A DNA stretch of 64,000 nucleotides from Archangium violaceum. Its GTDB lineage: Bacteria; Myxococcota; Myxococcia; Myxococcales; Myxococcaceae. The notes under the pieces are model-generated. The model worked only from the letters and a program-made list of their open reading frames with translations, searched no databases and was not told where the DNA came from. The number at the start of each line of letters is the position of its first letter. The first letter of the stretch is position 1. Below, piece after piece: positions 1 to 8,489 of this stretch. Where the stretch lies: NCBI RefSeq assembly GCF_016887565.1, contig NZ_CP069396.1:9716001-9780000 (forward strand). The letters run 5' to 3'. The position numbers and the translations under genes were made by a program.

Positions 1-3
1 CGG

Positions 4-954
4 ATGATCAACGGGCGGAACTACAAGGTCAGCACGCGGGCGACCACGCTCCGAGCGGCCATGGAACAGCTCAAGCGGTTCGAGACCGACCCGGAGCACT
101 ACAACCCGGCGGGCTCGTCCCACGAGGAGCCCATCTACCTGGACGCGCCGCTCGCGGCTGAATTCCTCGCCTACTCGCGCGACGTGGACAAGAACAGCCC
201 CACCTGGGTGAAGAAGCAGCAGGGCTACCTCGCGTGGTGGGTCGACCAACTCAAGAGCCGGGACCTGCGGAAGGTCACGCTCCTCGATGACATCCTCCCC
301 GCCCTGGAGCGAGTGAAGGCCCGGGGTCATCGGATCGCGGTCCTCAAGCGCGTCTACTCGTGGTTGCGCAAGGTGAAGCACGTCCTCTCGGTGGCCGAGG
401 ATCCGACCTTCGGGCGGCTCACCGTGCCCCAGGCCCGGCCCGAACAGTGGAAGCGGGACAAGGTGATTCCCCGGGAGCACTACCTCCTGGCCCGAGAGCA
501 CCTTGCGCCTCACTGGCGCGATGGGATGGACGTGCAGGCGGGCACCGGCTGGCACGTCTCCGAACTGGTGCGCTTCGCCAAGATGGGGAGCGTGGAGCCG
601 TACCGAGGCGAGGCCGAGGGGATCGCGGGCGTGCTGGTGTGTCCGCAGACCAAGAGCGGCGAGCCCTTGCGCACCGCCGTGTCCGCCGAGGTGCTGGAAG
701 CCGGGAAGCGGCTGGTGGAGCGGGGCTCGTTCAGCTTCGAGAAGTACGCCCTGGCCATCAAGGGCGCCTGCAAGGTGGCGGGCATCCCGCTCTTCACGCC
801 GGGACGGTTCCGGCATTCCGTCGCCACCTGGGCCATCGAGAAGGGAGCGGACCCAGCCTCGGTGGCGGCCTTCCTCAACCACAAGAGCCCAGCGACTACG
901 CGGCGCTTCTACGCGACGCATGCCGTCCCAACGAAGGTTCCCACTCTATGTTGA
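4..954 (+). CDS. tyrosine recombinase-like protein, degraded active site
   Basis: The 316-residue product has the layout of a phage-type integrase: an N-terminal core-binding helical region (about residues 45-130) and a C-terminal catalytic region. Family motifs can be placed. The usual TGxRxSE box reads TGWHVSEL, so the first catalytic Arg is His. The HxLRH box reads GRFRHSVAT, so the His before the second Arg is Gly. The later LNHKS and RRFYA segments keep a His and the Tyr nucleophile. Two of the catalytic positions are therefore changed, and strand exchange may be lost or altered. The ATG at base 4 is the first in frame, but the gene could begin left of the window, so the N-terminus is uncertain. 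It sits at the edge of a defence island, which fits a former integration module. Confidence 0.6.
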   Translation: MINGRNYKVSTRATTLRAAMEQLKRFETDPEHYNPAGSSHEEPIYLDAPLAAEFLAYSRDVDKNSPTWVKKQQGYLAWWVDQLKSRDLRKVTLLDDILPALERVKARGHRIAVLKRVYSWLRKVKHVLSVAEDPTFGRLTVPQARPEQWKRDKVIPREHYLLAREHLAPHWRDGMDVQAGTGWHVSELVRFAKMGSVEPYRGEAEGIAGVLVCPQTKSGEPLRTAVSAEVLEAGKRLVERGSFSFEKYALAIKGACKVAGIPLFTPGRFRHSVATWAIEKGADPASVAAFLNHKSPATTRRFYATHAVPTKVPTLC

Positions 955-1084
955 ATTCCACCATTGAGCCTGCCCCCTCCCGATGAACAGATGGCAGATT
1001 TCGTCAGGCCGGGGAGGCGGCGACGACAACTCGTGAAGAATCCCAGGATTCGAATTGTGTGACGGGAAATTGGAGGTGGGCACG

Positions 1085-1732
1085 ATGCCCTTGGACCTGC
1101 ACCAGTTGATGAAGGACCTGTCGGCTAGGCGAAGCGTATTTCACTCTGAAGCGGATTTTCAACATGCGCTGGCTTGGCAAATCCAGATGCAGCATCAAGA
1201 CCGGAAGATCCGGCTTGAGTATCCCGCCTTCGGGATCGGCAGACAGAATGATGCCCTCGACATCTGGGTGGAAGACACCGCAGGTTGTGTTAGTGCCATT
1301 GAGGTGAAGTACATTACGCATGACCTAAACGCTCTCATAAACGGCGAGTCCTTTGCTCTCGTTAACCAAGGGGCTACCTCTCAAAAGCGGTTTGACTACC
1401 TGGAAGATATTCGGCGCCTGGAGTCACTGCTAACGGGCCCGGCACGTTTGGTCGGGTATGCCCTGTTTCTGACGAACAACAACGTGTACTGGAACAGCGC
1501 TGCTCGCTCCGCTAAGACGGATGCGTTTCCGCATACCTTTCGAGAAGGCGAGACCGTCTCGGGACAGCTTGCCTGGAAGCCCGGCATCCCCAACGGGACC
1601 CGGGGGCCTCGCGCAGAGTCTTTAACGTTGACTGGGCGGTATACGATGAACTGGAGGCAGTACGCTACCGTACAGGGTACGGGTTATGGCGAGTTCCGTT
1701 ACGTCCTGGTCACGCTCCAGGGCTCCATTTGA
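1085..1732 (+). CDS. PD-(D/E)XK nuclease-like hypothetical protein
   Basis: I chose the ATG at 1085 because a GGAGG lies about 8 nt upstream; an in-frame TTG at 1055 is the longer alternative. The 215-residue product contains Asp59 in LDIWVED followed by Glu73-Val-Lys75 in AIEVKY, the D...ExK spacing of the PD-(D/E)XK nuclease fold, with Glu22 as a possible helix residue. The rest is not recognised. The coding sequence has visibly lower GC than its neighbours, with many T- and A-ending codons, which suggests recent transfer. It lies between a recombinase-like gene and an IetAS-type pair, so a restriction-type or mobile-element role is plausible. The nuclease call rests on motif spacing only. 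Confidence 0.5.
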   Translation: MPLDLHQLMKDLSARRSVFHSEADFQHALAWQIQMQHQDRKIRLEYPAFGIGRQNDALDIWVEDTAGCVSAIEVKYITHDLNALINGESFALVNQGATSQKRFDYLEDIRRLESLLTGPARLVGYALFLTNNNVYWNSAARSAKTDAFPHTFREGETVSGQLAWKPGIPNGTRGPRAESLTLTGRYTMNWRQYATVQGTGYGEFRYVLVTLQGSI

Positions 1733-1798
1733 GGTGACATTACTTTCCAGAGGCCGCCCTTAGTACGACCCGGTCACTTCCCCAGGGGCACTGCGGCT

Positions 1799-1823
1799 CT
1801 CCGAGGGGAAATCCTCCTCGGAG
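1799..1823. terminator. hairpin between convergent genes
   Basis: CTCCGAGG (1799-1806) pairs with CCTCGGAG (1816-1823) around a 9-nt loop. It lies in the 117-bp gap between two genes that end towards each other, so it could stop transcription from both sides. There is no T-tract, so intrinsic termination is not certain. Confidence 0.45.
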
Positions 1824-1849
1824 GGCGCTCGAAGCGACCGGTAGTCTAG

Positions 1850-4219
1850 CTAGGTGCGCAGGCGCTGGCGTGGGCGCACTCTCAGCTTGGCCCTCAACTG
1901 GCTATAGAGCCGGGCTTCTTGGTGCGTAGCGTCCTCCAAGACGACCACCAGAGCATAGGGTTCTTCCTCCACTTCCCCAAGCGCCCAGTTCCGAACCTGG
2001 CGCGTCACGACAACGAAGAGCTTCTCCTGAGGTAGCCACCTCGGGGTCTCCTTCAGAGTCCATGTGGCTGCCTGCACAGTTCCCCGGTTGCGGGCGAGCT
2101 TTGAAGGAAGAAAGGTGATGATCTCACCTTCGATGTCTTCGCGCTCGTCCTTGGGGGTCTTCCGGAACATGCGCGCGACATCATCAAGTGACGGGGCATG
2201 AACCACTTGGAAGCTGAACTCGCTTCCCCTGTACTCAAGTCGGGATTTGCGGACGAGCGGCATGTGGGCGAGACCCACCCGAACCTGCCGGAGGCGGCGC
2301 TTGCGCGGGCCGATGAAGTCTTCGGGGATAGGCACTTCGTAGAAGTGGTGCTTGTTCTCCCCGATGCTGGCCTCGGCGACCAGGGCCACCCGCTGCTCGG
2401 TTGAGGTGAGGGTCCGCTCCAGGTCCGGTCTTCCGTACCCGGTGACCCGCCGCAGATTCTCCACCTCATCTTTCTTACCCTTTTTACCCTTCTTACCCTT
2501 GAACTTCGCCTCGAAAAGCTTGCGGCTGGCCTCCGGCACTTCCGCGTGCACGACGATCAAGGCGCGAAGGAGATTGGCAGAGGCATGGGGGTAACTCCTG
2601 AGGAGTTGGCCTGCGAGATGAGCCACTTTGGGAGCAGCAAAGCTCGTCCCACTGTCGGATGCGAGCAGGTTGCCGCCCACGAACGCCCTGTTCGTGCTCG
2701 TCTCGCCAAGCTCAAACTCTCCACGGGGCCGCCCTTTCGCCCGGACGTCGACGAACCAGTTTCCTCCGTACTCCACGAGTTCTGGCTTGATGGCTTGGCG
2801 GATGGTGGGACCACTCCTTGAGAAAGGGGAAGGCTGGCCCGCTCGGGCAATAGGAAGGTGGTCTACAACGTTCGGATTGCGGGCTGCGGCCTGTGAGAGG
2901 TCGTGTCTAGCGAGGCTTCCGATGGTGAGGACGTTGAGTGCCGGCGCTGGGTCAATCAGTCGAGCGTCGTCTGTGAGGAGGTAACCGGGGTACTCAGTTA
3001 GCCAATCGGCCGGTCCGCCATCTGTTCCAAGGAAGTTGCCGACGGAGACGATGAACAGCACGTCGAGCTCACGGGCGAGCGTATCCAGGATGGATGCCCA
3101 GGGCCCGACATGGCCCCCTACGTAGGGGCGCCGTGCGTCTCCAACCGAGACGTTGAAGATGCGACACCTGTGCTCCTTCACAAAGTACCTGACGGCTTCT
3201 TCGACCTGATTCTCAATGAACCTGTCCTGGCCCTCGTTGTTCTCGTCGGTGATGCGCCCACTGAAAAGGCGCAGTTGGGGAACGAATTGCTTCTTGGAGG
3301 CGCACGAGAGCACATCGCCATAGAGCGCGAGCCCGGCAACCAGCGTTCCGTGCCCGTGCTCGTCCTCATGGGTCTTACCGGCGATGAAGGACTGGGCTTC
3401 GCCGACTGCGGGCCCGAGGAGAGGGTGCGCCGTCGTGAGACCACTGTCGAGAACGACAATCCCCGGGGCGCCATCCGGCGGTTGAGGAACAGTCGGGAGA
3501 TCGCTCAATGCTATCCGGTGAAGATGAAGAGGGATGCTCATCCGGGGAGGAAGCTCCACCATGCGAACGTCCCGATACTTCAGGACCTCATCCAAGATGG
3601 TGGCCGACAGGCGCACCCTGACCAGCGTGGTGGTGGGTTGATTGACCCGGTCGAGGACCGTAGCGCCCTTCGTCTTGCACCAATCCTCGAAAGACTTGAG
3701 CATGGCCGTGCGCTGGTCATGGCGGTCCAGTGGCCAGAGCTCGACGTCCACCACGAAACTGGGGGTCTTGGGAACGCCCTCCAGAAAAAGTGCCCGCCCC
3801 ATTCGCTCTTCAGGCCGCCAGACCCCGAAGGACCTGATGGCGAAGAGGATGTCCTGACGTTTCGGCGTTCCCTCCTTGGCGAGAATCGAAAGCCTGCTCT
3901 CGAACTCTGCGCGTCCCTTCTCATCGGCGAAGAGAACGACCACTGACCGGTCTTCCTGGGAAACGACTTGCAGACCTTCAATGGCCTCGAGTTCGCCAGA
4001 ATCCAAGCCCTCGACTTCAAGGCGGAGAAGGAGCCTTTCATCGAAGCCCGGCACCTCTTCTTCAGCGCGCTCACTGCTCGTCTCAAGCTGCTCAAGAAGC
4101 TGTTGAGCGTAAGCGACCTTGTTGTCCGGGGCTTTGACCCCCCCGAATCCAGGTCGAGTTCTCCGTTCGGTGACAGGTTCCTGCCGTTCAAACGGCAGGT
4201 GATCGAGCTGTTCGGCCAC
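1850..4219 (-). CDS. ietS: subtilisin-like serine protease (IetS-type)
   Basis: A 789-residue S8-family protease. The catalytic triad is visible: Asp258 in VVLDSG, His290 in HGHGT and Ser526 in SGTSFAAP, with Asn395 in SVGN as the oxyanion residue. A long N-terminal region (1-245) precedes the protease domain and a C-terminal region of about 240 residues follows, with a Lys/Gly-rich stretch near residue 610. There is no signal peptide, so it acts in the cytosol. The start is GTG at 4219 with a strong GGGGGAAGA upstream. Its 5' end overlaps the 3' end of the AAA ATPase gene by 32 nt, so the two are translationally coupled. Cytosolic subtilases paired with an AAA ATPase are the IetAS type, described as a toxin-antitoxin/entry-exclusion system and later as phage defence. 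Assignment is by gene pair and domain content. Confidence 0.8.
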   Translation of the reverse strand: MAEQLDHLPFERQEPVTERRTRPGFGGVKAPDNKVAYAQQLLEQLETSSERAEEEVPGFDERLLLRLEVEGLDSGELEAIEGLQVVSQEDRSVVVLFADEKGRAEFESRLSILAKEGTPKRQDILFAIRSFGVWRPEERMGRALFLEGVPKTPSFVVDVELWPLDRHDQRTAMLKSFEDWCKTKGATVLDRVNQPTTTLVRVRLSATILDEVLKYRDVRMVELPPRMSIPLHLHRIALSDLPTVPQPPDGAPGIVVLDSGLTTAHPLLGPAVGEAQSFIAGKTHEDEHGHGTLVAGLALYGDVLSCASKKQFVPQLRLFSGRITDENNEGQDRFIENQVEEAVRYFVKEHRCRIFNVSVGDARRPYVGGHVGPWASILDTLARELDVLFIVSVGNFLGTDGGPADWLTEYPGYLLTDDARLIDPAPALNVLTIGSLARHDLSQAAARNPNVVDHLPIARAGQPSPFSRSGPTIRQAIKPELVEYGGNWFVDVRAKGRPRGEFELGETSTNRAFVGGNLLASDSGTSFAAPKVAHLAGQLLRSYPHASANLLRALIVVHAEVPEASRKLFEAKFKGKKGKKGKKDEVENLRRVTGYGRPDLERTLTSTEQRVALVAEASIGENKHHFYEVPIPEDFIGPRKRRLRQVRVGLAHMPLVRKSRLEYRGSEFSFQVVHAPSLDDVARMFRKTPKDEREDIEGEIITFLPSKLARNRGTVQAATWTLKETPRWLPQEKLFVVVTRQVRNWALGEVEEEPYALVVVLEDATHQEARLYSQLRAKLRVRPRQRLRT

Positions 4220-5294
4220 TCTTCCCCCTCAATTGTCCGTAGCTCTGGCGCTTCGTGACGAGCCTCAGACGTTTCTCTTCACGCCCGCGTGCCTCCTCCA
4301 AGAGGTCGGGGGTGAGGAACTCCCGCTCTTTGAGGACCATCAGCTTGATGGCGCGGATGACGACCCGTTCCACGTCGGCGTGCGACATCCCCTTGAACCC
4401 GTGGAGAAAGTCACGGTTCGAGATGGGGAGCTCGTGCCGAACGCTTCTCAGCTTCGTGACCAGCAGTTCCTTGACCTGCTCAAGCGTCGGCTTGTCGAAA
4501 TGGAGGACATCGTCAAAGCGCCGCCAGATGGCCAAGTCGAGCATCTGCTCGTGGTTCGTGGCCGCGATGATGAGGCTCCGTCCCCGGAAGCTGTCGAGCA
4601 TCTGGAGGAAGGCGTTGACGACTCTCTTCAGTTCCCCATGCTCGGAGGAATCCTCACGCTCCTTCCCGATAGCATCGAACTCATCAAAAAGGGCGACGAC
4701 GTGTTCTCGCTCTAGGAACTCGAAGACCTTACGCAGGTTGGCGGCCGTTTCCCCCAAGAAGGAAGAGACGACAGCATCGAAGCGGATGACGGCGATCTCA
4801 AGGCTCAATTCCGCAGCGATGACTTCCGCCGCCGTCGTCTTTCCACAACCTGGGGGACCACAGAAGAGAAGTCGGCTTGCTGGCCTTAGGCCGTAGCTTG
4901 CTAGCACCTCTCTGCGTCCATGCTCGATAAGAACCTCGTCGAGAATGGAGCGGTTCTCGTCCGCAAGAACGATATCCTGAAGAGTCCGCACCGGCTCGCG
5001 GATGCTGACCAGGTCGAGGCCGCGCTCCGCATCCCGAGGGACGTCACGGATGGGTCGAATCTGGCTCGGAACCTTCTGCGGAGAGGTCTCCCCATAGAGC
5101 ACACGCTCAAGGTCATTGGCGAGGAGGTGATGCTTCTTGGCCCGCTCATCGCGGATGACCTCTTCGGCGGCACGACGGAAGGAGTCTCCATCGCCCTGGG
5201 CACCTGCCTTGATGAGCTGTCTGAGCAGTCGTCCTTCCGCCACGTGCATTCCCTCTGGGTGTCGTCCGACCATAGTAACGACCTCGGCTGACAC
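4188..5294 (-). CDS. ietA: AAA+ ATPase (IetA-type)
   Basis: A 368-residue AAA ATPase. Walker A is GPPGCGKT at 146-153, Walker B is ALFDEFDA around 201-208, and sensor/arginine-finger positions follow in IIAATNHEQ and IWRRFDD. The first 120 residues are helical and charged and may bind the partner or a trigger. GTG at 5294 is taken as the start because GGAG lies 7 nt upstream; Met8 and Met16 are alternatives. It is the first gene of the pair and overlaps the subtilase gene by 32 nt. In IetAS pairs the ATPase is thought to control or deliver substrate to the protease; that role is family knowledge, not visible here. Confidence 0.8.
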   Translation of the reverse strand: MSAEVVTMVGRHPEGMHVAEGRLLRQLIKAGAQGDGDSFRRAAEEVIRDERAKKHHLLANDLERVLYGETSPQKVPSQIRPIRDVPRDAERGLDLVSIREPVRTLQDIVLADENRSILDEVLIEHGRREVLASYGLRPASRLLFCGPPGCGKTTAAEVIAAELSLEIAVIRFDAVVSSFLGETAANLRKVFEFLEREHVVALFDEFDAIGKEREDSSEHGELKRVVNAFLQMLDSFRGRSLIIAATNHEQMLDLAIWRRFDDVLHFDKPTLEQVKELLVTKLRSVRHELPISNRDFLHGFKGMSHADVERVVIRAIKLMVLKEREFLTPDLLEEARGREEKRLRLVTKRQSYGQLRGKSGRTARSPAV

Positions 5295-5306
5295 CCACCT
5301 GCTCCA

Positions 5307-5486
5307 TCATCGACTAGAGCGACCGTACAGACCAGCCCTCAGTGGCCTGCCCTCCTGCTGCAACCGCTGCCGCCCCGCGTCCTGTCCGGATAGGTCGCCT
5401 GCCTTGCGGCCGAGGCGCACAGGATGTTCACCGGCAGAGTGCTCCCGCGCCAGTTCCTGGCCAAGTGCGTTGGAGATCTCCTCCAC
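5307..5486 (-). CDS. possible small ORF upstream of the ATPase gene
   Basis: A 59-codon frame from GTG (5486) to TGA (5307-5309) ends 12 nt before the ATPase start. The codons look moderately coding-like and the product is charged and Gln/Arg-rich. No motif or family is recognised and no good ribosome-binding site is seen. It may be the leader region of the ATPase transcript or a gene remnant. Confidence 0.2.
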   Translation of the reverse strand: MEEISNALGQELAREHSAGEHPVRLGRKAGDLSGQDAGRQRLQQEGRPLRAGLYGRSSR

Positions 5487-5814
5487 CTACCCGGCGCCCG
5501 GTCCAAGACCCACAACTTGACCGTAACTGAGCCCTGGGCCTCGGTCCTCCATCGCGTCCAGTTCCACTACAAGGCGCCAACGGGATGGATTCCAGAGGCC
5601 ACACCATAGCCTCGTCGGCGCTTCGCGCTTGGAGCACAGCAGGGCCGCCCCCGCCGAGGAATCTCCATCAGCTCCATGCAGACCGGTAATCCGTGAGTAC
5701 GGCCCGTTAAAACCTGCGTGCTCTTTGGCATAAGGGCCCTGGTGGGCATTTCCGCTGATGTTCTGGCTGGTCGGCCAGTGCGTCTTCATCCAATCCCACC
5801 GAGGAGGAATTCAG
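5487..5814. other. gene-poor stretch
   Basis: No convincing coding frame, RNA gene or repeat was found. Short open frames on both strands have no recognisable content. The stretch separates the IetAS-type pair from an IS remnant and may be decayed island sequence. Confidence 0.4.
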
Positions 5815-6054
5815 ATGGAACACGTCAGCCTCTCCGCTGAACTGGGGGAAATCTGTTATGCCATCGAGGGCGCCCACTGGATCGCGGACAGCGTCGCCAT
5901 GGGCGCGGTACCCGACCCGGACCGGACGCACAGCGCGCCCGTCATCATCAGCGCCATCCTGCAGCTGGAGGAGAACAGGCCATTCTCCTCCAGCTGCGCG
6001 ATACGCGCGTCTCGGGCATCCACCTCCACCATGCCCTGGCTACACCACGCCTGA
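5815..6054 (+). CDS. small hypothetical protein, 3' end possibly truncated
   Basis: ATG at 5815 is preceded by CGAGGAGGAATTCAG, a strong ribosome-binding site at good spacing, which argues for real translation. The 79-residue product has a plausible soluble N-terminal part (about 1-50). Its last 25 residues are Ser/Arg-rich and unlike the rest. The stop falls inside the transposase remnant that begins at 6040, so the natural C-terminus may have been replaced when the IS inserted. The function is unknown. Confidence 0.4.
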   Translation: MEHVSLSAELGEICYAIEGAHWIADSVAMGAVPDPDRTHSAPVIISAILQLEENRPFSSSCAIRASRASTSTMPWLHHA

Positions 6055-6384
6055 CGTCCTCTTGTCCAGCACCACGTTTCCGGTCACATTGGGCTTGCCC
6101 CGCACCGGCGGGATGGCTTCCACCAGTTTGAGCAGCTGGGTGATGTCGTGGCTGTTGGCCGCCGTCAGCTCCAGCGCAAGTGGGGTGCCTTCAGCGTCCG
6201 TCAGCAGGTGGTGCTTGCAACACCGTTTACGTCGGTCGACGGGGCTGGGGCCCGTCTTGCGACCGCCACCTGGAGCGCGCAGATGCGCGCTGTCTACCAG
6301 CGCCCGCTCCCAGTGAAGCAACCCTCGCGATTGCATCTCGACCAGCAGCGACTCCACCTGGGCGAAGCGGACTACGCGGTCCAA
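6040..6384 (-). pseudogene. IS5-type transposase fragment
   Basis: The frame encodes the middle part of an IS5-family (IS427-like) DDE transposase. VDSAHLRAPGGGRKTGPSPV carries the first catalytic Asp, and HHLLTDAEGTPLALELTAAN holds the second Asp region. The frame is cut on both sides: the N-terminal helical part is missing and the C-terminus after KPNVTGNVVLDKR departs from the family, with the DRGYD and Glu boxes lost. Only about 115 of some 270 expected residues remain, so it cannot transpose. It marks the right border of the accessory island. Confidence 0.75.
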
Positions 6385-6423
6385 GCCATCGCTCGTCTCC
6401 TTCCGCTCATCCTCCCAGCGGTG

Positions 6424-6978
6424 TCACAAGTCGAAGTCGCCCAGATCCCCGCCGAGGTCATCCCCGAAGCCAGCATCGTCGGCCGCCACGTCCTCCCCCT
6501 GGGCCGACTCCTGCCCGCCCTCCTCTCCCCAGCCGCCTCCGTCGAAGCCCTGCAGGAACTGGTGGGCGATCGCCGAGCCGATGACCGTCCCCGCGATGCT
6601 GCCCAACAGGCTTCCGGCAAACATGCCGCCGAGGCTGCTCCCACCGAAGGAGCGCTCCAGCGTCCCGGGCCGGCGCACCTCCGCCCGCGTCGCCATTCGC
6701 GCCAGCGCTCGAGGATCCGGGTCGTTCGAGGCAGCGGCCGTCCTTTCCGCCGGAGGCAACTCCTGGCCCAGATCCTGGAGGACCCGCGCGCGTTGCTCGG
6801 GTGTGAGCTGCGCGAAGGCCTCGGCATGGGCCTGCTCGAGGGCTTCCGGCGGCGCCGTCCGCAACAGATACCGGTAACGGGCCAGCGCCTGATCATCGGC
6901 GGAGGGAACCGCCGTCCCTCCCCGGTTCGGCCTCGGGGTGGAAGAACCCCCACCGAAGAGGCGATCTAGAAACCCCAC
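6424..6978 (-). CDS. hypothetical protein with C-terminal glycine zipper
   Basis: GTG at 6978 is the start, supported by a perfect AAGGAGG a few nt upstream; longer upstream frames are unlikely. The 184-residue product begins GFLDRLFGGG and has a predicted helical middle around LTPEQRARVLQDLGQELPP. A Gly/Ser/Ala-rich membrane-compatible segment (SLGGMFAGSLLGSIAGTVIG, about residues 128-147) has glycine-zipper spacing. The last 35 residues are acidic and Gly-rich. No enzyme motif is present. It stands alone between an IS remnant and a divergent hydrolase gene. Function unknown. Confidence 0.65.
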   Translation of the reverse strand: MGFLDRLFGGGSSTPRPNRGGTAVPSADDQALARYRYLLRTAPPEALEQAHAEAFAQLTPEQRARVLQDLGQELPPAERTAAASNDPDPRALARMATRAEVRRPGTLERSFGGSSLGGMFAGSLLGSIAGTVIGSAIAHQFLQGFDGGGWGEEGGQESAQGEDVAADDAGFGDDLGGDLGDFDL

Positions 6979-7238
6979 GGTGAACCTCCTTCGTTGCCCC
7001 CGCTGGGAGCAGTCCCTACACGCTGGAGACGTGCTGGCCGCTTCGCTCGACAGCATGACCGCTCCCCAGGTACCACCCGCCCCCGGGGTGGCCCTCAAGA
7101 CGAGGGCCTGGAAGGCCGCCTGCTCGAGCAATTCTCGACGTCGCCGGAGGGCCTCGCGCGCCGCGTGAACTGAACTTGGGACGAGGCGGAAGTTGAAGCA
7201 TAACGCGGGCGGCTCCACCCCCAACCTGGAGACTCCCG

Positions 7239-8216
7239 ATGAAGCTGCGTACCTTCCCCTGGCGTGCCGCGGTCGCCGCGGTCCTCACCGCCGCGAGTGG
7301 CGCCGCGCTCGTGCCCACCACCGCGCAGGCCGCCGCGCCCCAGGTCAAGACCCAGGCGCCGGGCTACTACCGCATGATGCTGGGCGACTTCGAGATCACC
7401 GCCCTGTCCGATGGCACCCTCGAATTGCCTCTGGACAAGATGCTGACCAACATCAAGCCCGCCCAGGTGGAGAAGGCGTTCGCGCGCGCGTTCCTCAAGA
7501 CGCCCGTGGAGAGCTCGTTCAATGCCTTCCTCATCAACACCGGCTCCCAGCTGGTGCTGGTGGATACGGGCGCTGGCAACCTCTATGGCCCGACGCTCGG
7601 CAAGCTGCTGGCGAACCTGAAGGCGGCCGGCTATCAGCCGGAGCAGATCGACGCCGTGTTCATCACCCACCTGCACCCGGATCACATGGGCGGGCTGATG
7701 ACCGGGGACAAGCGGACCTTCCCGAACGCCACCGTGCATCTGGCCAAGGCCGAGGCGGACTACTGGATGAGCGCCGACAACATGAAGAAGGCGCCCGCTG
7801 AGGCGCAGTCGGGGTTCCAGAACGCCACGGCGATGCTGACCCCGTACGCCACGGCGGACAAGCTCGAGCCCTTCGAGGGTGACACCGAGCTGGTGCCTGG
7901 CATCAAGGCCATCACGACCTTCGGCCACACCCCCGGCCACAGCAACTACGCCGTGGAGAGCAAGGGCCAGAAGCTGATGCTGTGGGGAGACCTGTTGCAC
8001 GTGGCGGCGGTGCAGTTCCCCGAGCCGTCGGTGACCGTCCAGTTCGACGTTGACTCGAAGGCGGCGGCGGCCCAGCGCAAGAAGGCCCTCGCCGACGCGG
8101 CGAAGCAGGGCTACTGGGTGGGCCTGGCCCACGTCTCGTTCCCGGGCCTCGGCCACGTGAGGTCCGAGGGCAAGGGCTACGTCTACGTCCCGGCCAACTA
8201 CACCACGAAGCAGTAA
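7239..8216 (+). CDS. secreted MBL-fold metallo-hydrolase
   Basis: A 325-residue protein with an N-terminal signal peptide (Arg-containing n-region, Ala-rich core, cleavage near AQAAA, residues 28-32). The metal-binding motif HLHPDH is at residues 144-149, with a later HTPGHS and a GD metal-bridging Asp in MLWGDLLH, all as expected for the metallo-beta-lactamase fold. Family members with this layout include periplasmic lactonases and other hydrolases, so the substrate cannot be assigned. Translation starts at ATG 7239 with GGAG about 8 nt upstream. It appears monocistronic, and a strong hairpin lies 180 nt downstream. Confidence 0.85.
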   Translation: MKLRTFPWRAAVAAVLTAASGAALVPTTAQAAAPQVKTQAPGYYRMMLGDFEITALSDGTLELPLDKMLTNIKPAQVEKAFARAFLKTPVESSFNAFLINTGSQLVLVDTGAGNLYGPTLGKLLANLKAAGYQPEQIDAVFITHLHPDHMGGLMTGDKRTFPNATVHLAKAEADYWMSADNMKKAPAEAQSGFQNATAMLTPYATADKLEPFEGDTELVPGIKAITTFGHTPGHSNYAVESKGQKLMLWGDLLHVAAVQFPEPSVTVQFDVDSKAAAAQRKKALADAAKQGYWVGLAHVSFPGLGHVRSEGKGYVYVPANYTTKQ

Positions 8217-8395
8217 CCCCGCGGCGAACCGCGCGAAGCCGCTGGCACCACCGCGTAACACGCACCTGCACGCCAACGACAGGCAGGGGCGAGAGCGGGT
8301 TCGCCCAGGGGGATATGCAGACCCTGGTCTTCACGACCTCGTCCGTCAGCTATGACAACATCAGCCTCACCTGCTGGTAGCGGGTGGGAAGGAAC

Positions 8396-8424
8396 GGGCC
8401 CGCTCCTCGGCTTGGAGCGGGCCC
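8396..8424. terminator. perfect 11-bp hairpin downstream of the MBL-fold gene
   Basis: GGGCCCGCTCC (8396-8406) and GGAGCGGGCCC (8414-8424) form an 11-bp stem with a 7-nt loop. It is not followed by a T-run. Its position suggests a terminator for the preceding gene and also argues that the next coding sequence starts downstream of it. Confidence 0.5.
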
Positions 8425-8489
8425 ACTTCGGGTCTACAAAACCGCCCCCAGGAGTGGGATTCCCCGCCGCCCGCGTGCAAGCTGCACGT

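Noticed and set aside
7193..7801. Overlapping plus-strand frame ahead of the MBL-fold gene
   Set aside because: It shadows the signal peptide and metal-binding motif encoded in the correct frame.
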